The position numbers and the translations under genes are program-made. DNA of 64,000 bases from Bradyrhizobium sp. PSBB068. GTDB taxonomy: Bacteria > Pseudomonadota > Alphaproteobacteria > Rhizobiales > Xanthobacteraceae. The stretch covers positions 1-64,000 of the forward strand of contig CP069300.1 of the NCBI GenBank assembly GCA_016839165.1, written 5' to 3'. The number at the start of each line of letters is the position of its first letter. Position 1 is the first letter of the stretch. Positions 8,513 through 17,425 of the stretch are shown here, piece after piece. The notes beneath the pieces were generated by a model. That model searched no databases. It had not been told where the DNA came from and was given only the letters and a program-made list of their open reading frames with translations.

Positions 8513-10129
8513 ATGGATCAGGACGAGCGCGACTGGTGGCGGCGCGGCATCTTCTATCAGGTCTATCCACGCTCGTTTCAGGACAGCAATGGCGATGGCG
8601 TCGGTGATCTCCGGGGGATCATCGCGCGGTTGCCTCATCTGACTCGGCTTGGCGTCGACGCGGTCTGGCTGTCGCCGATCTTTACCTCGCCGATGGCCGA
8701 TTTCGGCTACGACATCTCCGATTACACCGGCATCGATCCGCTGTTCGGCTCGATGGAGGATTTCGACGCGCTGGTCGCGGCCGCGCACGACAGCGGCCTC
8801 AAGCTGATCCTCGATCTGGTGCCGAACCACACTTCCGACCAGCATCCCTGGTTCATCGAGGCGAAGAGCTCGCGCGATAACCCGAAACGCGACTGGTACA
8901 TCTGGCGCGATGGAGCGCCGGATGGCGGTCCACCCAACAACTGGCTGTCGGAATTCGGCGGCAGCGCCTGGGCCTATGACGAGGCCTCGGGCCAGTATTA
9001 CTATCACGCCTTCCTGGCGCAGCAGCCTGATCTCAACTGGCGCAACCGCGAGGTCAGGGACGCAATCTACGACGTGATGCGCTTCTGGCTGCGCAAGGGC
9101 GTCGATGGCTTCCGTGTCGACGTGATCTGGCACTTGATCAAGGATGCCGAATTCCGCGACAACCCGCCGAACCCGCATTACCGCGAGGGCCGGCCGCCGC
9201 ATGAGAAGGTGCTGACGCAATACTCGACCGATCAGCTCGAAGTCCATGCCGTCATCACCGAAATGCGCCGCGTCACCGAGGAGTTCGACAACCGCGTGCT
9301 GATCGGCGAGATCTACCTGCCGCTGCACCGGCTGGTCGCCTATTACGGCAACGATCTGCGCGGCGCGCAGATGCCGTTCAATTTCGCGCTGCTGTCGACC
9401 TTGTGGAGCGCGCGCGCGGTCGAGCAGATCGTCGCCGATTACGAAAAGGCGTTGCCGCCCGGGGCATGGCCGAACTGGGTGCTCGGCAATCACGACCGGC
9501 CGCGGGTGGCGAGCCGGGTGGGGCCGGCGCAGGTGCCGGTGGCGGCGATGCTGCTGCTGACGCTGCGCGGCACGCCGACGCTCTATTATGGCGACGAGAT
9601 CGGCATGCATCAGGTCGCGATCGCGCCGGATCAGGTGCGCGATCCCTTCGAGAAGAACGTGCCTGGTCTCGGCGTCGGTCGCGACGGCTGCCGCACGCCG
9701 ATGCAATGGAGCGCCGAACGCCATGCCGGGTTCTCGACCGCGACGCCGTGGCTGCCGCTCGCGCAGGATTATGCAAGCGACAATGTCGCGCGCCTGGAGG
9801 CGGCGCGGGGCTCGATCCTCGACCTCTACAAGGCGTTGATCGCGTTGCGGCGAAAGCTGCCGCAGCTCGTCCATGGCAGCTATGAGCCGGTGGCCGCGCA
9901 TGGCGATGTCCTGCTGTTCCGGCGCCGCGCCGCCGAAGGCGTCGCCGTGATCGCGCTGAACTTCGGCGCAGCCCCCGCGTCGGTCTCCTCCAGCGCGATC
10001 GGCTTCAGCAACGAGGTGCTGCTGTCGACTTTCATGGACCGGCAAGGCGAGAAGGTCGAAGGCGTGCTCGACCTGCGGGCCAATGAAGGCGTGATCCTGG
10101 GACCACCGGTGGATGGCGTGACCGAGTGA
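8513..10129 (+). CDS. Alpha-glucosidase, GH13 family (oligo-1,6-glucosidase-like)
   Basis: A 538-residue cytosolic GH13 glycosidase that cleaves alpha-glucosidic oligosaccharides. The four GH13 regions are visible: DLVPNH (101-106); DGFRVDV with the nucleophile Asp203; GEIYL with the acid/base Glu266; and GNHDRPR with Asp328. The start YQVYPRSFQDSNGDGVGDL is typical of the alpha-glucosidase/trehalose synthase branch and carries the calcium-site loop. AGGGGGA precedes the ATG. It stands alone without transport or regulatory genes next to it. Specificity (maltose, isomaltose or sucrose) is not decided by eye. Confidence 0.93.
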   Translation: MDQDERDWWRRGIFYQVYPRSFQDSNGDGVGDLRGIIARLPHLTRLGVDAVWLSPIFTSPMADFGYDISDYTGIDPLFGSMEDFDALVAAAHDSGLKLILDLVPNHTSDQHPWFIEAKSSRDNPKRDWYIWRDGAPDGGPPNNWLSEFGGSAWAYDEASGQYYYHAFLAQQPDLNWRNREVRDAIYDVMRFWLRKGVDGFRVDVIWHLIKDAEFRDNPPNPHYREGRPPHEKVLTQYSTDQLEVHAVITEMRRVTEEFDNRVLIGEIYLPLHRLVAYYGNDLRGAQMPFNFALLSTLWSARAVEQIVADYEKALPPGAWPNWVLGNHDRPRVASRVGPAQVPVAAMLLLTLRGTPTLYYGDEIGMHQVAIAPDQVRDPFEKNVPGLGVGRDGCRTPMQWSAERHAGFSTATPWLPLAQDYASDNVARLEAARGSILDLYKALIALRRKLPQLVHGSYEPVAAHGDVLLFRRRAAEGVAVIALNFGAAPASVSSSAIGFSNEVLLSTFMDRQGEKVEGVLDLRANEGVILGPPVDGVTE

Positions 10130-10200
10130 TGTGAGCACATCGCCCGGGCTCCCTCTCCCGCTTGCGGGGAAGGGAAGCGATAGAGCGCGGCCAGTCCTCC

Positions 10201-11319
10201 CTAGCGCTTGATCTGCGCCTTCAGCGTATCCTCGACCACGCGATCGAACGACGACGCCTTCGGCGTATTCTTGCGGTGTTCGGCGACGTATTTGTCGCGC
10301 TTGGCGACCAGCGCAGCGAGCTTTTCGTTCAGCGTCTTGCGCTGGGCGATCTGCTTGTCGATTTCGGCGGTGCGCGCCTCAGGCTTCATGGCGCGGAGGT
10401 TGTCGGGTAAATCCTCGTCCTTGACCTTGGCAATGTCGTTGCGGCCGGCAGCGACGTCGGCGACGAGGTCGCCGTCGCCGGTGACCGCCTCCGACGTCAC
10501 CTTGGCGCGCTTGTTGATGAAGCTCGCCATCTCGGAGGCGCGCGCCGGAGAGGCCGCGGCGACGCTCGCGAGCTGCTGCGTCTTGGATTCCGTGCGCTTC
10601 TGCTGCGCGCGCGGCCCGTAGGGGATGACGGTGCCGTTGATCTCGCGTTGCAGGATGATGATGTCCTCGTCGAACGGCGTCTCGATGGTGACGATCTGGC
10701 CGCCGTCCTGCGGGATCGGGATGAACTCGCCGTTGCCGTTCTGCGCGATATCGCGCCACACCCGCTCGGTATCCTGTGCGTTGCCGGCGAGCACGGCGTT
10801 GACGATGATGCCGCGCTGCTTGGCGACCGCGAGCGTGACCGGATATTTGGTGTCCTGGGCATAGTCCATATGCGGCGGGGCGTCGCCGACCAGGAACACG
10901 ATGCGCGTGCCGTCGGCGCCTTGCGTCCACTGCATCTTGTTGACGGCAACATCGAGCGCCTCGTTGACGCTCTCCGGCCAGTCGCCGCCGCCGCGCGCCT
11001 TCAACTCCAGCAGGTTGGCGTAGAGATCCTGGATGTCGCGGGTCAGCTCGACCTTCCTCGTCACATAGTCGTCGCCGATATCGCGATAGGCGACCAGGCC
11101 CATCCTGATGTCGGCGTCGGGGTTGGAATCGACGATCGCGGTCGCGATCGACCAGATCTTGCGCTTGGCGCCCTCGATCAACCCGCCCATCGAGCCTGTG
11201 GTGTCGAGCACGAAGGCGACCTCGACCACGGGCTTGGCGATGGCCGAGGACAGCCCAGCTGACAGCGGAAGGGTTACGAGAGCGAAGACGAACGAGCGAA
11301 GTGTGATGCGTGACCGCAT
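10201..11319 (-). CDS. Secreted von Willebrand factor type A domain protein
   Basis: A 372-residue protein with a Sec signal peptide (MRSRITLRSFVFALVTLPLS..., cleavage near SSAIAKP) and a vWA domain from about residue 28. The metal-ion-dependent adhesion motif is FVLDTTGSMGG (DxTxS). The remainder includes a second acidic site near FLVGDAPPHMDY, then a charged, helical C-terminal region with many Lys and Glu, probably coiled coil. GGAGAG lies just upstream of the ATG. It is probably periplasmic and binds a protein partner; the function is not known. It is convergent with the alpha-glucosidase gene. Confidence 0.85.
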   Translation of the reverse strand: MRSRITLRSFVFALVTLPLSAGLSSAIAKPVVEVAFVLDTTGSMGGLIEGAKRKIWSIATAIVDSNPDADIRMGLVAYRDIGDDYVTRKVELTRDIQDLYANLLELKARGGGDWPESVNEALDVAVNKMQWTQGADGTRIVFLVGDAPPHMDYAQDTKYPVTLAVAKQRGIIVNAVLAGNAQDTERVWRDIAQNGNGEFIPIPQDGGQIVTIETPFDEDIIILQREINGTVIPYGPRAQQKRTESKTQQLASVAAASPARASEMASFINKRAKVTSEAVTGDGDLVADVAAGRNDIAKVKDEDLPDNLRAMKPEARTAEIDKQIAQRKTLNEKLAALVAKRDKYVAEHRKNTPKASSFDRVVEDTLKAQIKR

Positions 11320-11466
11320 GGGTCTCTCCTTCAGTGTTTTCGTCCCTCGGAGCCGAGGTTCCATCGGCTTCGCGGTAGCTTGAGGCCGAAACCAAGGCGG
11401 CTTCGCTGCGAATTTGCGGCCGATTCCGGCGCTGCCGCCGATCGAGGAATCGGCTACTCTCTGCGG

Positions 11467-11949
11467 ATGGAATCGCCCGCCCGCCAGATCGCGCTCGTGC
11501 CCGCGCCCGACCTCCGCCAGTCGGAGACCGCGCTTGCGATCGCGCGCGGCACGGCGCGACTTCTGCGATCGCTGGGATTTTCCTGCATCAGCGAATTACC
11601 GCTGCCGTCGGGCCGAAGGGCCGATCTGGTTGCGCTGAATGAGCGCGGCGAGATCTGGATCGTGGAGATCAAGTCATCGGTCGAGGATCTGCGCGCCGAC
11701 CAGAAATGGCAGGACTACCGGATGCATTGCGACCGGCTGTTCTTCGCCTTCACGCAGGATCTGCCGTGCGAGATTTTCCCGGCCGGGACCGGCCTGATCA
11801 TCGCCGATGCGTATGGCGCACATCTGCATTGCGAGGCGCCGGAGCATCGCCTGCCGGCGGCAACCCGCAAGGCAATGACGGTGCGCTTTGCGATGGCCGC
11901 GGCACAGCGGATCAACCGGCTGGTCGACCCACAGGGGCATGAGTTTTAG
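11467..11949 (+). CDS. mmcB: MmcB family DNA repair protein
   Basis: A 160-residue nuclease-fold protein. The pattern RRADLVALNERGEIWIVEIKSSVEDL contains the D...ExK restriction-endonuclease-like catalytic signature (RADLVAL then EIKSS), and DQKWQDYRMHCDRLFFAF follows as in the MmcB family. In Caulobacter MmcB is an SOS-independent damage-response protein needed for ImuABC translesion mutagenesis (established for the family; inferred here). The ATG at 11467 is chosen because the upstream codons are low-complexity arginine/alanine. No imuA, imuB or dnaE2 genes lie in the window. Confidence 0.85.
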   Translation: MESPARQIALVPAPDLRQSETALAIARGTARLLRSLGFSCISELPLPSGRRADLVALNERGEIWIVEIKSSVEDLRADQKWQDYRMHCDRLFFAFTQDLPCEIFPAGTGLIIADAYGAHLHCEAPEHRLPAATRKAMTVRFAMAAAQRINRLVDPQGHEF

Positions 11950-12210
11950 ACTCAGTAATCCGTCATCCCCGCGCAAAGGCTTCGCCTTTGTCGCTGGAGG
12001 AGCCGCGAAGCGGCGTCTCGAAGGATGAACGGCCCGGCCGGTGGCCGTCGACCCTTCGAGACGCGCGCAAGGGCGCGCTCCCTGAGGGTGACGGTGCTTG
12101 AGCCACGGGTATCGCTTCGCTCCACCCATCCCACGCAGCGCTACGAAGCGTCCTACAAAAGCAAATGGCCGGGACGAGCCCGGCCATCGCAAAACAATCT
12201 GTCACTTCGC
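11950..12210. repeat. Dispersed palindromic repeat, family D, plus half-element
   Basis: The interval 11961-12095 starts GTCATCCCCGCGCAAAGGC and ends GCGCTCCCTGAGGGTGACGG, with CTTCGAGAC-type internal arms (GTCTCGAAGG near 12017 and CCTTCGAGAC at 12053-12062). A related copy is at 21601-21703. From about 12098 a half element GTATCGCTTCGCTCCACCCATCC resembles one arm of the family E repeat at 33373. Non-coding. Confidence 0.7.
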
Positions 12211-12765
12211 TTAGCGCGGCGCGCGCTTGGCGAGGATGCGCTGCAGGGTGCGGCGGTGCATGTTGAGGCGGCGCGCGGTCTCCGAGACGTTGCGGTTGCA
12301 CATCTCGTAGATGCGCTGGATGTGTTCCCAGCGCACGCGGTCCGCCGACATCGGATTGGCCGGCAGCTCGGACTTCTCGGTGCCGGTCGCCAGCAGCGCG
12401 GCAACGACGTCGTCGGCATCGGCGGGCTTCGAGAGATAGTCGACGGCGCCCATCTTCACCGCGGTGACGGCGGTCGCGATGTTGCCGTAGCCGGTCAGCA
12501 CGATCGCGCGCGCCTCGGGGCGCTTGCGCTTCAACGCCGAGACGACGTCGAGGCCGTTGCCGTCGCCGAGGCGGAGGTCGACGACCGCGAAAGCGGGGGC
12601 GGCGCGGCCGATCTCGGCGATGCCGTCGGACACTGTATCGCACGACTTCACTGAGAAGCCTCGCGTCTCCATCGCGCGCGACAAACGTTCCAGGAACGGC
12701 TTGTCGTCCTCGACGATGAGGAGCGATTTGTCAGCATGGTCATTCAGTTCAGCGATTGCGTTCAC
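12211..12765 (-). CDS. regR: Response regulator of the RegA/ActR/PrrA (RegR) family
   Basis: A 184-residue global redox response regulator. The receiver domain (about residues 12-125) has the acidic pair Asp20/Asp21, the phosphoacceptor Asp63 in VVDLRLG, a Thr in LTGYGN and a Lys in LSKPAD. A short linker leads to a Fis-type helix-turn-helix at the C-terminus (VSETARRLNMHRRTLQ), nearly invariant in this family. RegR/ActR/PrrA control respiration, denitrification, nitrogen fixation and photosynthesis in alphaproteobacteria. It lies 134 bases downstream of its sensor kinase, same strand. The symbol follows Bradyrhizobium usage. Confidence 0.93.
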   Translation of the reverse strand: MNAIAELNDHADKSLLIVEDDKPFLERLSRAMETRGFSVKSCDTVSDGIAEIGRAAPAFAVVDLRLGDGNGLDVVSALKRKRPEARAIVLTGYGNIATAVTAVKMGAVDYLSKPADADDVVAALLATGTEKSELPANPMSADRVRWEHIQRIYEMCNRNVSETARRLNMHRRTLQRILAKRAPR

Positions 12766-12804
12766 GATCCATTTTTCCCTGTGATAGACCCGCTAAATAT
12801 GGGG

Positions 12805-12846
12805 TTGCACTGGGGCGCTGCCAAGGCAGCCGAAAGTCGCGTGCAA
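12805..12846 (-). other. Nested hairpin between regS and regR
   Basis: An inner stem GCTGCC-AA-GGCAGC (12817-12830) lies inside an outer pairing TTGCAC (12805-12810) with GTGCAA (12841-12846), in the 134-base gap of the regS-regR transcript. There is no T-run, so it is not a simple terminator. It could be an RNA-processing site or partial attenuator; this is inference only. Confidence 0.35.
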
Positions 12847-12899
12847 GTCTAGAAAGAGCAATGCATCCGGTATGCCAGAGGCGAGATTGAGAACCGTTC

Positions 12900-14222
12900 T
12901 TAAGATGACGTCTCCGTGTCTCCCGCCGCTTCCTCGAACCGCTCGCGCGGCCAGACGATCTGCACCACGGCGCCGTGATCAGGGAACGGGCGATTGGTAA
13001 ACGACACCTTGGCCCCGGTGCGTTCCAGCAGCGTCCTTGCGATGAAAACCCCCAAGCCCAGGCCGCCGCGCGCATTTTGGGCCTCGTCCGCGCCCCGGCG
13101 GCGCGACAGATACGGCTCGCCGATCCGCTTCAGCATGTCGGGCGCGATGCCCGGGCCGTCGTCGGAGACGACGATTTCGATGGTTTCGGCGTTCCACCAC
13201 GCGTTCACCTCGACGGTCTGGTGCGCGAAATCGACCGCATTTTCGAGAATGTTTCCGACGCCGTAGAGGATCGCGGGATTGCGCGCGGCGACCGGTTCGC
13301 GCGTTGCTGCGACAGCAAGCCGCACCTTGATGTTGATGCCGAAATCGCGATGCGGCGCCACTGCCTCCTCGATCAGGGTCGACAGCTTCATGTTGTCGAA
13401 CGGCGCGCCGCTGGATGACAATTGCGCAATCTTGCCCAGGATGTCGCGGCAGCGCTGCGCCTGCTCGCGCACGGTCTTGAGGTCGCCGGCGATGGCCGGG
13501 TCGTGCACCGTCTTCTCGAGCTCGCGCGAGATCAGGAAGATCGTCGACAGCGGCGTGCCGAGTTCGTGCGCGGCGGCAGCGGCAAGGCCGTCGAGCTGGG
13601 TCAGATGCTGTTCACGCGTCAGCACCAGCTCGGTCGCGGCGAGCGCATCGGAGAGCTGGCGCGCCTCCTCGGTCACCTGGAATGCGTAAAGGCTGGTGAC
13701 ACCGATCGCGAGCAGGATCGAAAGCCAGACGCCGATCAGATAGATCGGCGGCAGCACCAAGGGATCGTCGCCGTCCCAGGGCAACGGCAGATGATAGAAG
13801 AACAGCGCCGAGGCGCAGGCGACCGCAAGGCAGCCAAGCGCGATCGTCAGGCGGATCGGCAGCACCGTGGCCGAGATCAGCACCGGCGCCAGGAACAGGA
13901 ACGAGAACGGGTTCTGCAACCCGCCGGTGAAGTACAACAGGCCCCCAAGTTCGACGATGTTGAAGGCGAGCAGGGCCGCGGCATAGGCCGGCTCCAGCCG
14001 TTGCATCGGGTTGAATGCGATCTGCAGCGCCAGATTGAGCAGCGCCGAGAACGTCACGATGATGACGCAGGGCACGATCGGAACGTCGAATTCCAGTCCC
14101 TGCGCCACGATGAAGATCGCCACGAGCTGGCCGAGCGCGGCGAGCCAGCGCAGCCGCAGGATCGTATCGAGGCGGACATAGCGGCGGGGTTGGCGGAAAT
14201 CGGAAGCGACGTCGGTCATCAT
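12900..14222 (-). CDS. regS: Redox sensor histidine kinase of the RegB/ActS/PrrB (RegS) family
   Basis: A 440-residue inner-membrane kinase. Six transmembrane helices occupy residues about 25-185. The fully conserved quinone-binding heptapeptide GGLQNPF is at 100-106. The H-box HELGTPLS places the autophosphorylated His219, and the redox-sensing cysteine of this family is present as Cys258 in QRCRDIL. The C-terminus has N (LENAVDFA), G1 (SDDGPGIAP) and G2 (GGLGLGVF) ATP-binding boxes. In relatives, oxidised quinone or cysteine oxidation turns the kinase off. It is upstream of regR on the same strand. Confidence 0.94.
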   Translation of the reverse strand: MMTDVASDFRQPRRYVRLDTILRLRWLAALGQLVAIFIVAQGLEFDVPIVPCVIIVTFSALLNLALQIAFNPMQRLEPAYAAALLAFNIVELGGLLYFTGGLQNPFSFLFLAPVLISATVLPIRLTIALGCLAVACASALFFYHLPLPWDGDDPLVLPPIYLIGVWLSILLAIGVTSLYAFQVTEEARQLSDALAATELVLTREQHLTQLDGLAAAAAHELGTPLSTIFLISRELEKTVHDPAIAGDLKTVREQAQRCRDILGKIAQLSSSGAPFDNMKLSTLIEEAVAPHRDFGINIKVRLAVAATREPVAARNPAILYGVGNILENAVDFAHQTVEVNAWWNAETIEIVVSDDGPGIAPDMLKRIGEPYLSRRRGADEAQNARGGLGLGVFIARTLLERTGAKVSFTNRPFPDHGAVVQIVWPRERFEEAAGDTETSS

Positions 14223-14327
14223 CTCGGGACTTTAGCTGTGCCGTGGGCGGCGCACAAATTCGCGACTTAGCGCAAGGATGGCGGGCAAGCCTTGCGCTTA
14301 TTGTCGCAATGGCCCAATGACGGCCAT

Positions 14328-15146
14328 ATGCAGCAGAGCGGAACGGGTCAGGGACACGCGCCCAATCAGCCGCCGCTGGCCGGTCGGGACGGATCGGCCG
14401 CGATCGACGTTGCGCAGCTGGTCAAGGTCTACAAGACCACCCGCGCGGTCGACGATATCTCCTTCCGCATCGCGCGCGGCAGCATCACCGGCCTGCTCGG
14501 CGGCAACGGCGCCGGCAAGACCACGACGATCGCGATGATCATGGGCCTTGTGCTGCCGACTTCGGGCAGCGTCAGCGTGCTGGGCGCCAAGATCCCCGAG
14601 CAGCGCTATGACGTGCTCGGCCGGATGAATTTCGAAAGCCCCTATGTCGACATGCCGATGCGGCTCACGGTGCGGCAGAACCTGACCATCTTCGGCCGCC
14701 TCTACGCCGTGGAGCAGCTGCGCGAGCGGATCGACCAGCTCGCCGTTGATCTCGATCTCAAAGAATTTTTGGACCGCTCCAACGGCAAGCTCTCGGCCGG
14801 GCAGAAGACCCGCGTCGCGCTGGCGAAGGCCTTGATCAACGAGCCTGACCTGCTGCTGCTCGACGAGCCGACCGCCTCGCTCGACCCGGACACTGCCGAT
14901 TGGGTGCGGCAGCATCTCGAGACCTATCGCAAGACCCATAACGCAACCATCCTGCTGGCGTCGCACAACATGCTGGAGGTCGAACGGCTCTGTGACCGCG
15001 TCATCATCATGAAGCGCGGCAAGATCCAGGACGACGACAGTCCGGAGCGGATCATGGCGCGCTACAACCGCGACACGCTGGAAGAGGTGTTCCTCGACGT
15101 CGCGCGCGGCCGGGTGCGGGAGGGCGCGCCGGAGGATGCACCATGA
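14328..15146 (+). CDS. ABC transporter ATP-binding protein (ABC-2 type exporter)
   Basis: A 272-residue ATPase subunit with Walker A GGNGAGKTTT, signature LSAGQKTR, Walker B LLLLDEPTASLD and switch His in LLASHNMLEVERL. Order and spacing are those of ABC-2/CcmA-type exporters. It overlaps the permease gene by four bases (ATGA at 15143-15146), so the two form one translation-coupled unit. The start is uncertain: ATG at 14328 or the in-frame 14292. The cargo is unknown. It is divergent from regS, so a shared promoter region of about 100 bases is possible. Confidence 0.9.
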   Translation: MQQSGTGQGHAPNQPPLAGRDGSAAIDVAQLVKVYKTTRAVDDISFRIARGSITGLLGGNGAGKTTTIAMIMGLVLPTSGSVSVLGAKIPEQRYDVLGRMNFESPYVDMPMRLTVRQNLTIFGRLYAVEQLRERIDQLAVDLDLKEFLDRSNGKLSAGQKTRVALAKALINEPDLLLLDEPTASLDPDTADWVRQHLETYRKTHNATILLASHNMLEVERLCDRVIIMKRGKIQDDDSPERIMARYNRDTLEEVFLDVARGRVREGAPEDAP

Positions 15147-15967
15147 GCGAAATCCTCAGTTATCGCCGGCACGGCATTTCACTGCAGCGCATCAATGCGA
15201 TGGTGCTGCGCTATTGGTATCTCCTGATGTCGTCATGGCCGCGGCTCCTGGAGCTGATCTACTGGCCGGCATTGCAGATCATCACCTGGGGCTTCCTGCA
15301 GAACTACATCTCGCAGACCTCGGGCTTCTTCGCCAAAGCGGGCGGCACGCTGATCGGCGCGGTGATCCTGTGGGATATCCTGTTCCGCGGCCAGCTCGGC
15401 TTCTCGATCTCGTTCCTGGAGGAGATGTGGGCGCGCAATCTCGGCAACCTGATGATGAGCCCGCTGAAGCCGATCGAATTCCTGCTCTCGCTGATGATCA
15501 TGAGCCTGATCCGGCTCGCGATCGGCGTGATCCCGATGACGCTGCTGGCGCTGTTCTTCTTCGGCTTCAATTTCTACGCCATCGGGCTGCCGCTGATCGC
15601 CTTCTTCTGCAACCTGATCTTCACCAGCTGGTCGGTCGGCGTATTCGCCTCGGGTCTCGTGCTGCGCAACGGGTTAGGGGCCGAGAGCATCGTCTGGACG
15701 CTGATGTTCGCGGTGATGCCGCTGGCCTGCATCTACTATCCGGTCGAGGTGCTGCCGGCCTGGCTGCAAGTGGTCGCCTGGACGCTGCCGCCGACTTACG
15801 TGTTCGAAGGCATGCGGTCGCTCCTGATCGATCACGTCTTCCGTGCCGACCTGATGGCGTGGGCGCTGGTCATCAACGCCATCCTGTTCGCTGCCTCTTT
15901 TGCGATCTTCCTTGCCCTTTTACAGAGCGCCAAGCGCAACGGGTCGCTGCTCGCGGGTGGTGAATAA
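15143..15967 (+). CDS. ABC-2 type transporter permease
   Basis: A 274-residue membrane subunit with six hydrophobic helices, of the ABC-2/NodJ-like permease kind. Features include LLELIYWPALQIITWGF at helix 1 and the late FAVMPLACIYYPVEVLPAWLQ re-entrant segment that is typical of ABC-2 permeases. It begins within the stop codon of the ATP-binding gene (ATGA overlap). With that subunit it would form an exporter; the substrate is not apparent. Confidence 0.9.
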   Translation: MSEILSYRRHGISLQRINAMVLRYWYLLMSSWPRLLELIYWPALQIITWGFLQNYISQTSGFFAKAGGTLIGAVILWDILFRGQLGFSISFLEEMWARNLGNLMMSPLKPIEFLLSLMIMSLIRLAIGVIPMTLLALFFFGFNFYAIGLPLIAFFCNLIFTSWSVGVFASGLVLRNGLGAESIVWTLMFAVMPLACIYYPVEVLPAWLQVVAWTLPPTYVFEGMRSLLIDHVFRADLMAWALVINAILFAASFAIFLALLQSAKRNGSLLAGGE

Positions 15968-16025
15968 ATGTCACTTTCACGTGGATTCCCGGTGTTTTAG
16001 CCCGACATCGACCCCAGATTCGGTT

Positions 16026-16074
16026 TGCGGCGCATTGACGCAATGTTACGCATTGGTCAGTATGCTGCGGCGCA
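16026..16074. promoter_or_regulatory. Twin TGC-N3-GCA sites upstream of phaZ
   Basis: The nonamer TGCGGCGCA occurs at 16026-16034 and again at 16066-16074, start points 40 bases apart (about four helical turns), ending 21 bases before the phaZ start. The TGC-N3-GCA shape resembles the operator I recall for PhaR, the PHA-sensing repressor of alphaproteobacteria (CTGC-N3/4-GCAG). Between the copies is an inverted CATTG-ACG-CAATG (16033-16045). Regulation by PhaR is inferred. Confidence 0.4.
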
Positions 16075-16094
16075 AACAGGGGTCTGAGAATACT

Positions 16095-17420
16095 ATGCCC
16101 ATCGGTGAATTTGGTGCACCGCCACTGGCGGCGGAAGGCAGTCCGGCACTCACGACGCCGCTGTACTGGATGTACGAGATGGCGCATGCGTCGCTCAATC
16201 CGGTGCGCGCGGTAACCGACGCCACCAAGATCCTGTTTCAGAACCCGCTCAATCCGTGGACCCACACCGAACTCGGCAAATCGATCGCCGCCGGCTGCGA
16301 ACTGTTCGAGCGCACCACGCGCCGCTACGGCAAGCCGGATTGGAACCTGCCGACGACCGAGGTCAACGGCATCCGCACGGCGGTCGAGGTTCGCACGGTC
16401 TGGGAAAAGCCGTTCTGCCGCCTGCTGCATTTCGACCGCAAGCTGACGCGCCCGCTGCGCTCGCCGCACCCGCGTGTGCTGATCGTGGCGCCGATGTCCG
16501 GCCACTATGCGACGCTGCTGCGCGGCACGGTCGAGGCGTTCCTGCCGACCCATGAGGTCTACATCACCGACTGGACCGATGCGCGCATGGTGCCGCTCGC
16601 CGAAGGGCGGTTCGATCTCGACGATTACGTCGACTACGTGATCGAGATGCTGCACGCGCTCGGCGGCAACATGCACATCATCGCGGTGTGCCAGCCTTCG
16701 GTGCCTGTTGTGGCAGCCGTTTCCGTGATGGAAGCCAACAACGACCCGTTCGTGCCGCTGTCGATGACGCTGATGGGCGGCCCGATCGATACAAGGCGCA
16801 ATCCGACCGCTGTCAATGATCTGGCGGCGGAGCGCGGCATCGATTGGTTCCGCAACAATGTCATCACCAAGGTGCCGTTCCCGCATCCGGGCGTGATGCG
16901 CGACGTCTATCCGGGCTTCCTGCAGCTCAACGGCTTCATCAGCATGAATCTGGATCGGCACATGGACGCGCACAAGGCGCTGTTCGCCAATCTGGTCAAA
17001 GGCGACGGCGATCTGGTCGACAAGCACCGCGAATTCTATGACGAATATCTCGCGGTGATGGACCTCACCGCCGAGTATTACCTGCAGACCGTCGACCTCG
17101 TGTTCGTCAAGCACGCGCTGCCGAAGGGCGAGATGACCCATCGCGGCAAGCCGGTCGATCCGTCGAAGATTCGCCGCGTCGCGCTGATGACGGTCGAGGG
17201 CGAGAAGGACGACATCTCCGGTCTCGGTCAGACCGAGGCGACGCACGCGCTCTGCACTGCCATTCCGAACCATCGTCGCGTGCACTACGTGCAGAAGGGC
17301 GTCGGGCACTATGGCGTGTTCAACGGCTCGCGTTTCCGCTCCGAAATCGTGCCGCGGATCTCCGATTTCATGGTTTCGGCGGCCAATACGCGACTTTCCC
17401 TGGTCGCCGCGGCCGAATAG
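16095..17420 (+). CDS. phaZ: Intracellular polyhydroxyalkanoate depolymerase
   Basis: A 441-residue enzyme that mobilises stored PHB granules by hydrolysing the polymer to hydroxybutyrate units. It resembles the Ralstonia PhaZ1 type, in which the catalytic nucleophile is cysteine rather than serine: here Cys199 in HIIAVCQPSVPVVAA. Also typical are the N-terminal LYWMYEMAHASLNPVRA, APMSGHYATLLRGTV, and VEGEKDDISGLGQT near the acid residue, with the final histidine in GVGHYGVFNG. There is no signal peptide, consistent with cytosolic granules. The ATG at 16095 is chosen as the family-typical start. Twin TGC-N3-GCA sites precede it and structured RNA follows. Confidence 0.93.
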   Translation: MPIGEFGAPPLAAEGSPALTTPLYWMYEMAHASLNPVRAVTDATKILFQNPLNPWTHTELGKSIAAGCELFERTTRRYGKPDWNLPTTEVNGIRTAVEVRTVWEKPFCRLLHFDRKLTRPLRSPHPRVLIVAPMSGHYATLLRGTVEAFLPTHEVYITDWTDARMVPLAEGRFDLDDYVDYVIEMLHALGGNMHIIAVCQPSVPVVAAVSVMEANNDPFVPLSMTLMGGPIDTRRNPTAVNDLAAERGIDWFRNNVITKVPFPHPGVMRDVYPGFLQLNGFISMNLDRHMDAHKALFANLVKGDGDLVDKHREFYDEYLAVMDLTAEYYLQTVDLVFVKHALPKGEMTHRGKPVDPSKIRRVALMTVEGEKDDISGLGQTEATHALCTAIPNHRRVHYVQKGVGHYGVFNGSRFRSEIVPRISDFMVSAANTRLSLVAAAE

Positions 17421-17425
17421 GTATC

